NCBI RefSeq assembly: GCF_030930995.1
Contig: NZ_CP133217.1
Coordinates: 682,001-746,000 of the forward strand
Direction: 5' to 3'
Origin: Thiothrix subterranea
GTDB taxonomy: Bacteria > Pseudomonadota > Gammaproteobacteria > Thiotrichales > Thiotrichaceae
Length of the DNA: 64,000 nucleotides
A model generated the notes under the pieces. That model did not search any database, was not told the DNA's origin, and saw nothing but the letters and a program-made list of their open reading frames with translations. Positions 42,776 through 51,749 of this stretch are shown piece by piece. The position numbers and the translations under genes are program-made. Positions within the stretch are counted from its first letter, which is position 1. Each line of letters opens with the position of its first letter.

Positions 42776-43480
42776 TCACCTCTTCCCGCACTGTGACTCC
42801 CATGCCTTCATCCATTTTCTAATGGTTTTATCATCTGGTTTAGTTGCAATCTTATTTATATCAACTTCCCCTGTGAATGACCTAAAAATATCGCGCACAT
42901 TCATGTAAAAAATCTTTTTATTCCCATCTTTATTAATAGAATCCCTCATGTTTAAATAAAGTTCATTTGCTTTTTTTAATTCATCAACTGCACCCGCGTA
43001 TATACTCATTTTGCCGCCCAACTTTGATTTATTCTTATATATTGTTTTTTTAAGAACGCTTTTTTGATGAAAAATTTTATTATCTGTTGATGCTATCTGG
43101 CTATCAAGATCACGAACAATTATAGTTAACTCCTTCATTCTTAAGACCACAAAAATATTCCATATTGGGTCTGGCAGACTTATTGGATATACTTTTCTAG
43201 CAAGAACATCCAATATATCTACAGCACTAACATTAGATCTGTTCTCTATTTTTTTCATTATATGGTTGTACTCTTCACACAATATGTAATACCAAGCTAA
43301 CGAATCATAATTCTCCCATTCATACGAAAATCCCAAAGTGCGATATTCATCCTCATAAGGCGCTTTTAGTTCATTTCTTTTTTTCTCCACTTCATCAAAT
43401 ATGATTGATATAAGCTCTCGTTGCTGCTTATGAACCTCTTCCGTAATAGTTCTTTTATTCTCCATCAAAGATATACTCAT
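42776..43480 (-). CDS. AT-rich protein coupled to integrase
   Basis: A 234-residue, Lys/Glu/Ile-rich, helical protein. It starts MSISLMENKRTITEEVHKQQ and overlaps the integrase stop by four bases (ATGA), so it is translated right after integrase. No family is recognised. Coding is much more AT-rich than the integrase itself, a sign of another origin. It could be a late addition at the integrase 3' side, as in other islands where cargo is inserted here. Confidence 0.6.
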   Translation of the reverse strand: MSISLMENKRTITEEVHKQQRELISIIFDEVEKKRNELKAPYEDEYRTLGFSYEWENYDSLAWYYILCEEYNHIMKKIENRSNVSAVDILDVLARKVYPISLPDPIWNIFVVLRMKELTIIVRDLDSQIASTDNKIFHQKSVLKKTIYKNKSKLGGKMSIYAGAVDELKKANELYLNMRDSINKDGNKKIFYMNVRDIFRSFTGEVDINKIATKPDDKTIRKWMKAWESQCGKR

Positions 43481-44718
43481 TCTGTTCTGGAAAAATTGCC
43501 GATGATGGATGTACGCCCGTTTTCAATCTGTGCATCCACAAAATCTGCCCATAGCTGCAACAGCTTTTTGCGTTCTTCGGCATATAGCGCCCGGTTGTAA
43601 ATACCCTTGATGCCGCCAATCTTGTGCGCCAATGCCTTTTCTATCGCATCGCTAGACATACCCATTTCATGCAAGTGGGTAGAAGCCGTGCGCCGGAAGT
43701 CATGCAACACAAAATGCTGCACATCCATATCCAGTATCTTGATAGCCTGATTTAAGGTGGTTTTGCAGATAGGCTTGTCTTCGCGCCCATGCCGTGCCGG
43801 AAAAACATAAACCTCACTGGTAGCCAAGGCTTTCAGTTCCTTGAATAAGCCCACCGCTTGCGTAGACAGATAAACCCAATGCTCTTTCTCTTTCTTCATG
43901 CGTTCGGCTGGAATACGCCAGATACCCGCCTCAAAATCGAATTCTGACCATTCGGCATTTCGCAGTTCACTCTTGCGCACCATCGTTATGCAAAGCAGGT
44001 GCAAAGCCAATTTGTTAGGACGCACCATATCCGACAAATACACCGCCCGTAACACCTTGCCAATTTCTTCAGGCGACAACACCCGTTCACGGCTGCTTTG
44101 CGTAGCGATAAAACGCGCCACTAACATCTTTGCTGGGTTGATAGTGACAACAACTTGCCGATCAATCGCATAATCGTACAGACGCTTGATGACGTTACGC
44201 GCCAGCAATGCCGCTTGCGGTGAACCCCGACCTTTGATCTTGTCGCAAATCGCCAGCACATCGCCCGAAGTCACATCCCCAATTGGCTTGTTACCAATCA
44301 TGGGGTAAATGTCTTTTTCCAGTGTGCGTAACGTCGTTTTGCTGTAATCCTCTGACTTATCCGCAATCTGTGTTTCAAACCAATGCACTCCAAATGCTTT
44401 GACCGTATCCAGTGCAAGGGCTGCACCACGGTCTTTTTTCGCATCCGTCACCGGGGAAATACCTTGCGCCACCATTGCCGCGTATTTGCGCCCACGTTCC
44501 CGCGCTGCCTCAATAGTGATTGATGGGTAGCTACCAATCGTAACAGGGGATTGCCGTTCACCGTTCAAGGTATAGCGGTAACGCCAGATTTTTGAACCGG
44601 AAGGCATGACTTCGATAAACAGCCCGGTACATCCGCCATCCGACTTAGGGTAGCGGTTCGTTTTGGGCTTCAAGTTGCCTATGGTGGTAGGTGTCAGTGG
44701 TTTGGTGATGGTTGGCAT
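43477..44718 (-). CDS. int: Tyrosine integrase of the island (P4-like)
   Basis: A 413-residue integrase. The N-terminal DUF4102 arm-binding domain begins 'KPLTPTTIGNLKPKTNRYPK' with 'GLFIEVMPSGSKIWRYRYTL'. The catalytic domain has Arg in 'MVRKSELRNAEWSEFDFEAG', 'HDFRRTASTHLHEMGMSSDA' with HxxR, and 'ALAHKIGGIKGIYNRALYAE' with the final His/Tyr. It is the P4/prophage-type that integrates into gene 3' ends. Its ATG lies within the first of four GGCATAC/GTATGCC arm repeats, suggesting that it may repress its own promoter. Position next to mnmE 3' end fits an mnmE-specific integrase. Confidence 0.93.
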   Translation of the reverse strand: MPTITKPLTPTTIGNLKPKTNRYPKSDGGCTGLFIEVMPSGSKIWRYRYTLNGERQSPVTIGSYPSITIEAARERGRKYAAMVAQGISPVTDAKKDRGAALALDTVKAFGVHWFETQIADKSEDYSKTTLRTLEKDIYPMIGNKPIGDVTSGDVLAICDKIKGRGSPQAALLARNVIKRLYDYAIDRQVVVTINPAKMLVARFIATQSSRERVLSPEEIGKVLRAVYLSDMVRPNKLALHLLCITMVRKSELRNAEWSEFDFEAGIWRIPAERMKKEKEHWVYLSTQAVGLFKELKALATSEVYVFPARHGREDKPICKTTLNQAIKILDMDVQHFVLHDFRRTASTHLHEMGMSSDAIEKALAHKIGGIKGIYNRALYAEERKKLLQLWADFVDAQIENGRTSIIGNFSRTE

Positions 44719-44761
44719 ACAGTCCTTGGCATACGTTGTTTTGTATGCCTACTTGTATGCC
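44714..44761. repeat. Arm-type repeats at the integrase promoter
   Basis: GGCATAC occurs at 44714-44720 and 44728-44734, and the inverted form GTATGCC at 44743-44749 and 44755-44761. The latter two are TTGTATGCC copies spaced 12 bases, as at the distal end. The first overlaps the int start codon, so binding would also control integrase expression. Confidence 0.7.
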
Positions 44762-44884
44762 ATAAATCGGCTGGTGTCAATCTGTGCTAGTTTGCAATAT
44801 ATGCAATGAATTTCATTAAAATCATGTAGTTAATTTGATTCTAGGGCTGATATTTTGCGTTATTTGCATTAGCCAGTGAACGGA

Positions 44885-46225
44885 CTACTTTCCGATACAA
44901 AACGAACTAAAAATCTCACCTAACAAATCATTCGGCGTAAACCGTCCGGTAATCTGCCCTAGCGCATCCTGTGCGGTACGCAATTCTTCCGCCATTAATT
45001 CCCCCGCATTGAATTCGCGCAACTGAAATTCAGCGCGTTCCACCGCTGCCTGCGTCGTCTCCAACGCCTGCAAATGCCGCCGCCGCGCCATAAACGTACC
45101 TTCCGCCTCGCCCTGATAGCCCATCCGCGTTTTCAACTCGGCGCGTAAGGCATCAATTCCCAACGACTGTTTGGCGGAAATGTAAAGGTGTTCGCCCTGT
45201 TTACCGGGGAGTTTGCCGCTTAAATCGACTTTGTTATGCACGGTAATGCGCGGCAAGTGAGGGGGTAAACGCGCCAGAATGTCAGCATTTTCCGGTTCGT
45301 CATGGCGGGTATCATCCACCAGTAACAGAATCAAATCCGCTTTAGCAATTTCCGCCCAAGCACGTTCAATGCCAATCTTTTCCACCGGATCATCACTCTC
45401 GCGCAAACCAGCCGTGTCGACAATGTGCAGCGGCATTCCGTCAAGGTTAATGCGTTCGCGCAACACATCGCGGGTGGTTCCGGCAATCTCGGTGACAATC
45501 GCGGTTTCCTGCCCAGCCAAGGCATTCAACAAACTCGACTTGCCCGCGTTGGGTCTGCCCACGATCACCAGATGCATCCCGTCACGCAATAAACTGCCTT
45601 GCCGCGCTTTCAGGAAGATCGTGTGTAATTGCTGTTTAATGCTTTCCAGCCGGTTAGTCACTGCGACATCCGCCAGAAAGTCGATTTCCTCATCGGGGAA
45701 ATCCAACGCCGCTTCCACATATACCCGCAATTCGATTAAGCCCGTGAGCAATACATTCACCGCCGTGGAAAATTCCCCCTGCAACGAACGCAACGCCGAC
45801 CGCGCTGCTTGTTCCGACCCCGAATCAATCAAATCGGCAATCGCTTCCGCTTGCGCCAAATCCAGCTTGTCGTTTAAGAAAGCACGTTCGGAAAACTCGC
45901 CGGGGCGAGCCAACCGCGCACCCAGTTCCACGCAACGTTTGAGCAGCATATCCAGCACCACCGTACCGCCATGTCCTTGCAGCTCTAACACGTCTTCGCC
46001 GGTGAATGAATGCGGGGCAGGGAAATACAAGGCGATACCGTCATCCAAGGCCGTGCCATCGACAGCTTTAAACAAACGGTGAACCGCTTTACGCGGGGAG
46101 GGCAGAGAGCCAAGGATAGCAACCGCAAGCTCAGGCACGCGCTTGCCGGAAAGTCGGATAATCCCAACCCCACCGCGCCCCGGCGGTGTGGCTACGGCAG
46201 CGATGGTGTCAGGATTGTTCCACAT
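44885..46225 (-). CDS. mnmE: tRNA modification GTPase MnmE
   Basis: With MnmG modifies U34 in tRNAs (cmnm5/nm5U). The 446-residue protein has the N-terminal folate-binding domain ('[14 protein letters not shown]'), the G domain with '[16 protein letters not shown]' (G1), 'DTAGLRES' (G3) and 'HNKVDL' (G4), and the C-terminal 'FCIGK' with the conserved Cys. An ATG at 46225 was chosen (a TTG is one codon before). Its 3' end is the attachment site of the island. It follows yidC closely, and the pair runs with rnpA and rpmH. Confidence 0.95.
   Translation of the reverse strand: MWNNPDTIAAVATPPGRGGVGIIRLSGKRVPELAVAILGSLPSPRKAVHRLFKAVDGTALDDGIALYFPAPHSFTGEDVLELQGHGGTVVLDMLLKRCVELGARLARPGEFSERAFLNDKLDLAQAEAIADLIDSGSEQAARSALRSLQGEFSTAVNVLLTGLIELRVYVEAALDFPDEEIDFLADVAVTNRLESIKQQLHTIFLKARQGSLLRDGMHLVIVGRPNAGKSSLLNALAGQETAIVTEIAGTTRDVLRERINLDGMPLHIVDTAGLRESDDPVEKIGIERAWAEIAKADLILLLVDDTRHDEPENADILARLPPHLPRITVHNKVDLSGKLPGKQGEHLYISAKQSLGIDALRAELKTRMGYQGEAEGTFMARRRHLQALETTQAAVERAEFQLREFNAGELMAEELRTAQDALGQITGRFTPNDLLGEIFSSFCIGK
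44886..44902. repeat. Island attachment-site repeat at mnmE 3' end
   Basis: TACTTTCCGATACAAAA covers the last codons of mnmE (encoding FCIGK) and its stop. Partner 27708-27724 has two differences. The crossover keeps mnmE coding intact. Confidence 0.85.
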
Positions 46226-46238
46226 CAAACATCAACCT

Positions 46239-47912
46239 CTAAGCATGTCCAACAATTTTCTTATTGATGAACCATTGTTGGGCAATCGACAATACGTTAT
46301 TGACGACCCAGTACAGTACCAAACCGGCAGGGAACCACAAGAACATGACCGTGAAAATAATCGGCATGAACTGGAAGATTTTCTGCTGCATCGGGTCGGC
46401 CGGTGGCGGGTTAAGTTTTTGCTGTACCCACATTGACGCACCCATAATGAGTGGCAATACAAAGTACGGATCCATAATCGACAAGTCTTTGTACCACAGC
46501 AACCACGGCGCTTGGCGCAATTCCACGCTTTCCAACAGTACCCAATACAAGCCCATGAACACCGGAATCTGGATCAAAATCGGCAAACAACCACCCAACG
46601 GGTTAATCTTTTCTTTGCGATAAATGTCCATCATGGCTTTTTGTTTGCCTTGTGGATCATTCGCGTAACGATCGTTGAGTTCTTTGAGCTTCGGTGACAC
46701 CGCTTTCATTTTCGCCATCGACTTGTAACTCATCGCCGATGGATAAAAGAACGCCAGCTTAATTAAGATCGTGAGGAAGATAATCGTCCAACCCCAGTTG
46801 CCAACAACGCCATGAATCATTTGCATCAGCCAGAAAATCGGCTTGGAAATGAAGGCAAAAATACCGTAATCCACGGTTAAATCCAGCCCCGTGGCAATGC
46901 TTTCCAGCATGTCTTGGTCTTTAGGCCCGACATAGAAACCACTCTTGAACAGCCCAGTTGCCCCCGGTGCGACTTGCTGCACGGCGCTGCGCATTCCCAA
47001 TACATAGCCTTTCACGCCTTGGCTTTGCGGAACCATGCTGTAGTATTGCGTTTCCTGATCTTGCTGCGGAATCCACGCACTCAGGAAGTAATGCTCCTGC
47101 ATCGCCACCCAGCCGCCATTCACGGTTTCATTGACTGGCTTTTCATCCAAATCGTCAAATGACAGCTTGGTGTATTTGCCTTCGTGGAAATACGCCCCGC
47201 CAACATAGGCTTGCACCCCGCTCAACAGGCTACCCGCGTTTGCCGCGTAACCGTGCTTCAATTGACGGTATTCGGTACCGCTCCAGATGCTGGTGGATTG
47301 GTTGTTAACTTCGTGTTCAACGTTAACCAGAAAACTACCGCGTTTAAAGACAAAGCGCTTAGTAACGGTGACGCCATTCGCGCCTTGCCAGGTTAACGGC
47401 ACGATCAACTCATTCTGCCCCTCAGCCAAGGTGTACTCGGTTTGAGCAGCGCTGTAGGTCGCGAGATGATCCGGCGCGAGGGATTTAGCATCAACCCCCT
47501 CCACCACTTGATGTTGTAACCCGGATTGCGCCACGTAATTGCGCCCATTCAAATCCAGAATTTTAACCGGCTTATCCGGCGTATCCAAACTGACAGGGTA
47601 AGTGAGCAAATCGGTTTCTAAAATTTCACCACCACGGGTATTAATGCGTAACACCAGTGTATCGGTACGCACGGTCAGGGTTTGACCCACGCCATTATCC
47701 GCAGCCGGTACAGGCGCTGCTTGCCCCGGTATTGCAGCCACACTGCCTTGCACGGGAACTTCTTGAGCCGCGCCATCAACGCTGGCGGGGGCAGTCACAC
47801 TACTGGCGGCAGCGACTGGGGGTTTGGGTACATGATCCTGTTGCCATGTTGTCCAAATCAGGAACAGCATGAAAAGCAGGGTGAGATACAGGAAGGGACG
47901 TTGCGAATCCAT
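46239..47912 (-). CDS. yidC: Membrane protein insertase YidC
   Basis: Inserts and folds inner-membrane proteins alone or with SecYEG. The 557-residue protein has the N-terminal signal-anchor helix ('FLYLTLLFMLFLIWTTWQQD'), an Ala/Pro/Val-rich linker, the periplasmic P1 domain (about 60-350) and the conserved 60KD_IMP domain (about 360-550) with 'GNWGWTIIFLTILIKLAFFY' and 'FPAGLVLYWVVNNVLSIAQQ'. 'NPLGGCLPILIQIPVFMGLY' marks TM3. It lies 26 bases from rnpA, with no yidD between them. Confidence 0.95.
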   Translation of the reverse strand: MDSQRPFLYLTLLFMLFLIWTTWQQDHVPKPPVAAASSVTAPASVDGAAQEVPVQGSVAAIPGQAAPVPAADNGVGQTLTVRTDTLVLRINTRGGEILETDLLTYPVSLDTPDKPVKILDLNGRNYVAQSGLQHQVVEGVDAKSLAPDHLATYSAAQTEYTLAEGQNELIVPLTWQGANGVTVTKRFVFKRGSFLVNVEHEVNNQSTSIWSGTEYRQLKHGYAANAGSLLSGVQAYVGGAYFHEGKYTKLSFDDLDEKPVNETVNGGWVAMQEHYFLSAWIPQQDQETQYYSMVPQSQGVKGYVLGMRSAVQQVAPGATGLFKSGFYVGPKDQDMLESIATGLDLTVDYGIFAFISKPIFWLMQMIHGVVGNWGWTIIFLTILIKLAFFYPSAMSYKSMAKMKAVSPKLKELNDRYANDPQGKQKAMMDIYRKEKINPLGGCLPILIQIPVFMGLYWVLLESVELRQAPWLLWYKDLSIMDPYFVLPLIMGASMWVQQKLNPPPADPMQQKIFQFMPIIFTVMFLWFPAGLVLYWVVNNVLSIAQQWFINKKIVGHA

Positions 47913-47938
47913 GGGTAAAGCAATCCGGTTATTGACGG

Positions 47939-48343
47939 TTAGGGTAGGGCAATTTCATTGGGGCTGCCCGGACCGGCAGAGTATAGCTTGTGCAGGCGCA
48001 ACCATAAACCTTCCAGTTGCTGGAAAATGTCAGTATTACTCATTGCCAGCACCTCAGCGCGGCACATAATCACCATATCCACGGCTGGCAGGCTGGTTTG
48101 ATGCTGACGGAAGCTTTCCCGTACCAGCCGCCGAATGCGATTACGCTCATGCGCTCGCCGCAAGGCTTTTTTGGCAATCGCCATCCCCAAACGCGGAAAG
48201 CCGACGCTGTTAGCGGCGGCTCTGGCATTCAAACCGTTGGCGTGCAGGCGTTTACCGTGTTGGAATACCCGTTGGAAATCGACCCCGCGCGTTAGGCGCA
48301 CCTCACGCGGAAAGGCGGTTATTCCTGAGTGACCTGCATCCAA
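47939..48343 (-). CDS. rnpA: Ribonuclease P protein component
   Basis: Protein subunit that assists RNase P RNA in 5' maturation of tRNA. About 134 residues with 'REVRLTRGVDFQRVF' and the RNR motif 'ERNRIRRLVRESFRQH'. No ATG is available: the frame starts at TTG 48343, or a GTG around 48300 could be used. It is five bases from rpmH, the normal order. Length is slightly above average because of a C-terminal tail ('KLYSAGPGSPNEIALP'). Confidence 0.9.
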   Translation of the reverse strand: MDAGHSGITAFPREVRLTRGVDFQRVFQHGKRLHANGLNARAAANSVGFPRLGMAIAKKALRRAHERNRIRRLVRESFRQHQTSLPAVDMVIMCRAEVLAMSNTDIFQQLEGLWLRLHKLYSAGPGSPNEIALP

Positions 48344-48347
48344 AATC

Positions 48348-48482
48348 TTATGGAATCAGGCGTGCGCGGCCTTTGGCACGACGCGCACTCAATATTTTAC
48401 GACCATCCGCCGTTGCCATGCGGGCGCGGAAACCGTGGGTACGGGCGCGGTGGATTTTGCTCGGTTGGAAGGTTCTTTTCAT
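48348..48482 (-). CDS. rpmH: 50S ribosomal protein L34
   Basis: A 44-residue L34: [20 protein letters not shown], then '[18 protein letters not shown]'. All L34 landmarks are present. First gene of the rpmH-rnpA-yidC-mnmE series; promoter at 48569-48597 lies 86 bases upstream. It was omitted from longer-frame calls because of its size. Confidence 0.97.
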   Translation of the reverse strand: MKRTFQPSKIHRARTHGFRARMATADGRKILSARRAKGRARLIP

Positions 48483-48568
48483 GACAAGTCACCAGTTAAA
48501 TCATTAAGTCAATCACTGCCACGGCTCCAAAAAAATTCCCAGAATGCGGACAGCTAAAAAGGTGAGGC

Positions 48569-48597
48569 ACATTAAGGGATTGCATGGATTTTGTCAA
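48569..48597 (-). promoter_or_regulatory. Predicted sigma-70 promoter of rpmH
   Basis: On the minus strand TTGACA (48597-48592), a 17-base spacer and TAATGT (48574-48569). This near-consensus pair fits the strong promoter expected for rpmH. The IS target duplication ends only seven bases upstream of the -35, so the promoter survived the IS insertion. Confidence 0.75.
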
Positions 48598-48604
48598 CAC
48601 CGCA

Positions 48605-48613
48605 ATCAACACG
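48605..48613. repeat. ISKra4-type target duplication, left copy
   Basis: ATCAACACG, identical to 50020-50028 on the other side of the element. Confidence 0.9.
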
Positions 48614-50019
48614 GGGTGTGACCGGAAGTGATGCCCGGACACATTAAGCAGCCTTGCAGGCGGAAAAGTTCTGCCAATATTCATTCCATCCGCCATTCAG
48701 GCGGGTCACGCGAAGGGCGAGCATGGGATCGACATTCTCTGCTGCCCACCAAGCTCCCGGCTTTTTCAGGCGTGCTTGTACGACAAAGCGGTGAGCACTT
48801 TCAATTTCGCCGGAGCCGATCGGGCGTCCCTGCCGGATAGCCCCGGCATAATCCACTTGCTCACGTCGGTTATTGAGGTAGCGGTAAGCTTTCCTGACGG
48901 GAGCTTGCGCATCCGCTGTGGCGGGGGCTTCCAGATGCGGCAACAGGGCTTCCAGTACCTTGGCAGAACGGTTGGCTTTCAATTCCGCTTGCCGCTGCTC
49001 CAGCCATGCGTCGGTGTCAGAGGAGCAGGAGGCGGCGGCTTCCGCGAGGTATTCGCTCAGATGGTAAAAATCCACCAGATAAGCGCCCTGACTGCCAAAA
49101 CAGTGCTCTATCTGGTCGGCAATCCAGACTGCCCCGTCGCCCACGCCATGAATGTCCGTTGCCCGTCCAAAGCCTGCCAGACAGGCACAATGGTGCAGGT
49201 GTTGTCCGGCCTGTTCCGTGCCGCCGTTAAACGTTCCGCCATAAAACCGGGGGGCGCTCCCCAGTTCGCGGGCGATGCACAGCTTTAATTCTTGCCAGTT
49301 CAGGGTTTTACCTTTGCGGCGGTCAGCCGCTTCCGGGGCGCTCGTGACAATGGGAACCATGCCGCCATCCATTTCCACCAGCACGCAGGCTTTTCCCGGG
49401 CGCTCAGGCCGGGTCGTTTCCAGTACCGTGTCTTCCAGCATCAGGCGTCCATGACGTTCCGTCGTCTGTCGGATCGTTTCCGGGGGCAAGCTGATGCCAT
49501 AATGTTCCTGAAGTTTTTCACTCACCTGCCGGAAAGGATGATCCGCCCCAAAATCCGTGACCACCCGTTGCAGCGGCGCGGATACCCCCCGGCAACGCAC
49601 CGCCGCACTGGCGGAAAAAGGCCGTTGCTGGCACGAACCTTGGCGAAACAGCCGTTCGTTTACTTCAATCTGTCCGTAGGTACTGTGCCAATAGAGTTTT
49701 TTTGACCCATAGGACGCCAACCCGCTGCCTGTCGGCCTTGATCGGCGGCGGCTGCTTCATGCTGTTGTGCCCAGCCGGACAGCGCATCGTGTCCCAGTTG
49801 GCGCAGGGTTTCGATTATCTGCCGTTCTGCTTCATCGGCGCGTTTCAAGTCGTCACTGTTGGATTCCATAATCGTTAGGATCGATTCAATCCGTTCCTGA
49901 AGCGCGGGATGACGGGCAAGGCGTTGGGCGAGCTGCGTTGACTTGTCTAAAATGGGGGGGACTCCGTTAATGGAAATATTTACCGGATATTAGACCATGC
50001 ATCACTTTCGGTCACACCC
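48614..50019. mobile_element. ISKra4-family insertion sequence between rpmH and dnaA
   Basis: A 1,406-bp element with inverted repeats: GGGTGTGACCGGAAGTGATG on the left and the reverse complement GGGTGTGACCGAAAGTGATG on the right, one difference. Identical 9-bp duplications flank it. It carries one transposase in two overlapping frames (48644-49869), pointing away from dnaA. Located between the divergent promoters of rpmH and dnaA. Confidence 0.92.
48644..49869 (-). CDS. ISKra4-family transposase, -1 frameshift
   Basis: The first frame (49869-49660) reads 'RADEAERQIIETLRQLGHDA' and the second (49720-48644) continues 'KLYWHSTYGQIEVNERLFRQ'. They meet at A_AAA_AAC (49702-49696), a classical -1 slippery heptamer; the joined product has 408 residues or more. 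Core features: Asp in 'VLVEMDGGMVPIV', 'DFYHLSEYLAEAA' and the family signature 'GRPIGSGEIESAHRFVVQAR' with Glu. Upstream codons remain open and ISKra4-like ('LAQRLARHPALQERIESILT') but without ATG, so the true start may be a rare codon near 49955. Confidence 0.85.
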
Positions 50020-50028
50020 ATCAACACG
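50020..50028. repeat. ISKra4-type target duplication, right copy
   Basis: ATCAACACG, matching 48605-48613. Seventeen bases before the dnaA -35. Confidence 0.9.
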
Positions 50029-50044
50029 TAGGCGTAGCTTGCGC

Positions 50045-50074
50045 TTGTGGATAACTCTGGAGCGTGCCTATAAT
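50045..50074 (+). promoter_or_regulatory. Predicted dnaA promoter with overlapping DnaA box
   Basis: TTGTGG (50045-50050), an 18-base spacer and a perfect TATAAT (50069-50074). The -35 overlaps a perfect DnaA box on the other strand (TGTGGATAA, 50046-50054), the arrangement for DnaA autoregulation. Confidence 0.75.
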
Positions 50075-50132
50075 TCGCTGTTCCAACACCGTGCTTTATA
50101 CCCCGTTTCAACCACCTTGGAACCGCTTTTCT

Positions 50133-51524
50133 ATGCTCTGGCAACAATGTTTACAGCAACTCGAACAAGAAGTCCCCAACAGTGAAATCAACACCTGGCT
50201 ACGTGCTTTACACGCCATTGAAAAGCGTCAGGCATTGTATTTATTAGCCCCCAATACCATTGTGCTCCAACAAGTACACGAACACTATTTGCCACGCATT
50301 GCCTTTCACGCCCGCATTCTGACTGGCGATAATGAATTTGATGTATTGCTGCAAATTGGTTCATCAGTTCCGACGCCACCGTTACGCGAAGAGCCGCCGC
50401 CACCGTTTCCTTCCCCCCAATTATCCAAACCACCCGAGGACGTGCCTAATCGTGAACGTGGCTGGAATTCACAGCAACCAGCACCGGTCAGTGAACGCTT
50501 TGCCAATTCACTCAACCCGCGCATGACCTTCGCGAATTTTGTGGAAGGCAAATCCAATCAACTTGCCTGCGCGACCTCGCAACAAGTCGGGGATCACGCC
50601 GACACCGGCTACAACCCGCTGTTCATTTACGGTGGAGTTGGCTTGGGCAAAACCCATTTAATGCACGCCATCGGCAACCGCATCCTCGAATGTGACCCCG
50701 GTGCACGGGTGATTTATGTGTACGCCGAACGTTTCGTCAATGACATGATTTCGGCTATCCGCAACTCGCGCATGGAAGAATTCAAGCAACATTACCGTAG
50801 CTTGGATGCGCTGCTGATTGACGACATCCAATTCTTTGCGGGCAAAGATCGCTCGATGGAAGAGTTTTTCCATACCTTCAATGCGCTGCTGGAAGGGCAG
50901 AAACGCATTATTCTCGCCAGCGACAAATTTCCCCGCGATCTCGAAGGCATTGAAGACCGTTTAAAGACGCGCTTCAATTGGGGTTTAACCGTACAAATCG
51001 AATCCCCCGATCTCGAAACCCGTGTGGCAATTTTGCGCAAGAAAGCCGAGGATGCGGGCTTACGCCTGCCCAATGACGTGAGTTTTTTCATCGGCAAGCG
51101 CTTCCACTCCAATATCCGCGATTTGGAAGGAGCATTGCAACGGGTCATTGCCAGTATGCGCTTAAAGTGCACCACACAAGTGACCTTGGATTTTGTGCAA
51201 AATGCCCTGCGCGATCAATTAGCCAGCCAAGACAAAATGGTGTCCATGGGGAACATCAAAAAAATCGTGGCGCAATACTACAACATTCGGGTAACGGACC
51301 TAGATGCGAAAAGCCGCAACCGCTCAGTCGCACGCCCACGGCAAATGGCGATGGCACTTTCCAAAGAACTGACTAACCACAGCTTGCCCGAAATTGGCGA
51401 CGAATTCGGTGGTCGTGATCACACCACCGTGATGCACGCTTGCCGCAAAGTCGTCGAGTTGCGTGAGTCAACGCCTAAGCTGGAGGAGGACTATCGCATC
51501 CTGTTTCGCACGTTAACAAGCTGA
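50133..51524 (+). CDS. dnaA: Chromosomal replication initiator DnaA
   Basis: Binds DnaA boxes in oriC and melts the duplex. From ATG 50133 (MLWQQCLQQLEQEVPNSEIN) it has 463 residues. Domain I is followed by a Pro-rich linker (about 90-130), then the AAA+ domain with 'GGVGLGKTHLMHAIGNR' (residues about 166-182) and 'LLIDDIQFFAGKD' (Walker B), and the C-terminal domain with the DnaA signature 'GDEFGGRDHTTVMHACRK' around 420-437. The upstream frame to 50064 is not needed and would overlap the promoter. Confidence 0.97.
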   Translation: MLWQQCLQQLEQEVPNSEINTWLRALHAIEKRQALYLLAPNTIVLQQVHEHYLPRIAFHARILTGDNEFDVLLQIGSSVPTPPLREEPPPPFPSPQLSKPPEDVPNRERGWNSQQPAPVSERFANSLNPRMTFANFVEGKSNQLACATSQQVGDHADTGYNPLFIYGGVGLGKTHLMHAIGNRILECDPGARVIYVYAERFVNDMISAIRNSRMEEFKQHYRSLDALLIDDIQFFAGKDRSMEEFFHTFNALLEGQKRIILASDKFPRDLEGIEDRLKTRFNWGLTVQIESPDLETRVAILRKKAEDAGLRLPNDVSFFIGKRFHSNIRDLEGALQRVIASMRLKCTTQVTLDFVQNALRDQLASQDKMVSMGNIKKIVAQYYNIRVTDLDAKSRNRSVARPRQMAMALSKELTNHSLPEIGDEFGGRDHTTVMHACRKVVELRESTPKLEEDYRILFRTLTS

Positions 51525-51749
51525 GGATAACTACCCTGATAAGTTTGTGGGTAAACTGTGGATAACTTTTCCCGTAAAGTTACGCACAACTTATCCACAG
51601 GCAAATGGCCTACTTACTCACAAGTTATTAAGCTGTGGATAAGTGAAAATTCACCCTAAGTAATCAAAAGGTTAAGAAAACTATGCACAGGTTCCCTCTT
51701 GCCTTACTATTATTACTATTCTTTAAATACATTTAAGATATATTAAGTA
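51525..51749. other. oriC: Likely oriC between dnaA and dnaN
   Basis: The gap has DnaA boxes (consensus TTATCCACA, up to one change): 51546-51554 (minus, TTACCCACA), 51557-51565 (minus), 51580-51588 (TTACGCACA), 51591-51599, 51614-51622 (TTACTCACA), 51634-51642 (minus) and a weaker 51681-51689 (CTATGCACA). An AT-rich unwinding candidate lies at 51703-51748 (ACTATTATTACTATTC and ATTTAAGATATATTAAG). Boxes are paired 11 bases apart at the left. Dense boxes plus AT-rich stretch and gene context support the origin. Confidence 0.85.

Larger units (their letters stand above)
27708..44902. mobile_element. Integrated genomic island in the 3' end of mnmE (17.2 kb)
   Basis: The segment is bounded by 17-bp imperfect direct repeats, has a tyrosine integrase at one end pointing inward from mnmE, and arm-type repeats at both ends. 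Island-like cargo fills it: serine recombinase, replication-type proteins, AlpA-like regulators, restriction-modification remains, ATPase/TOPRIM pair, toxin-like module, ProQ-like protein. Base use varies: hsdS, the methylase and the gene at 42776-43480 are clearly more AT-rich than their neighbours, so cargo came from different sources. No conjugation genes are seen, so it would need a helper or be a satellite. An IS4-family element is inserted within it. Confidence 0.85.
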
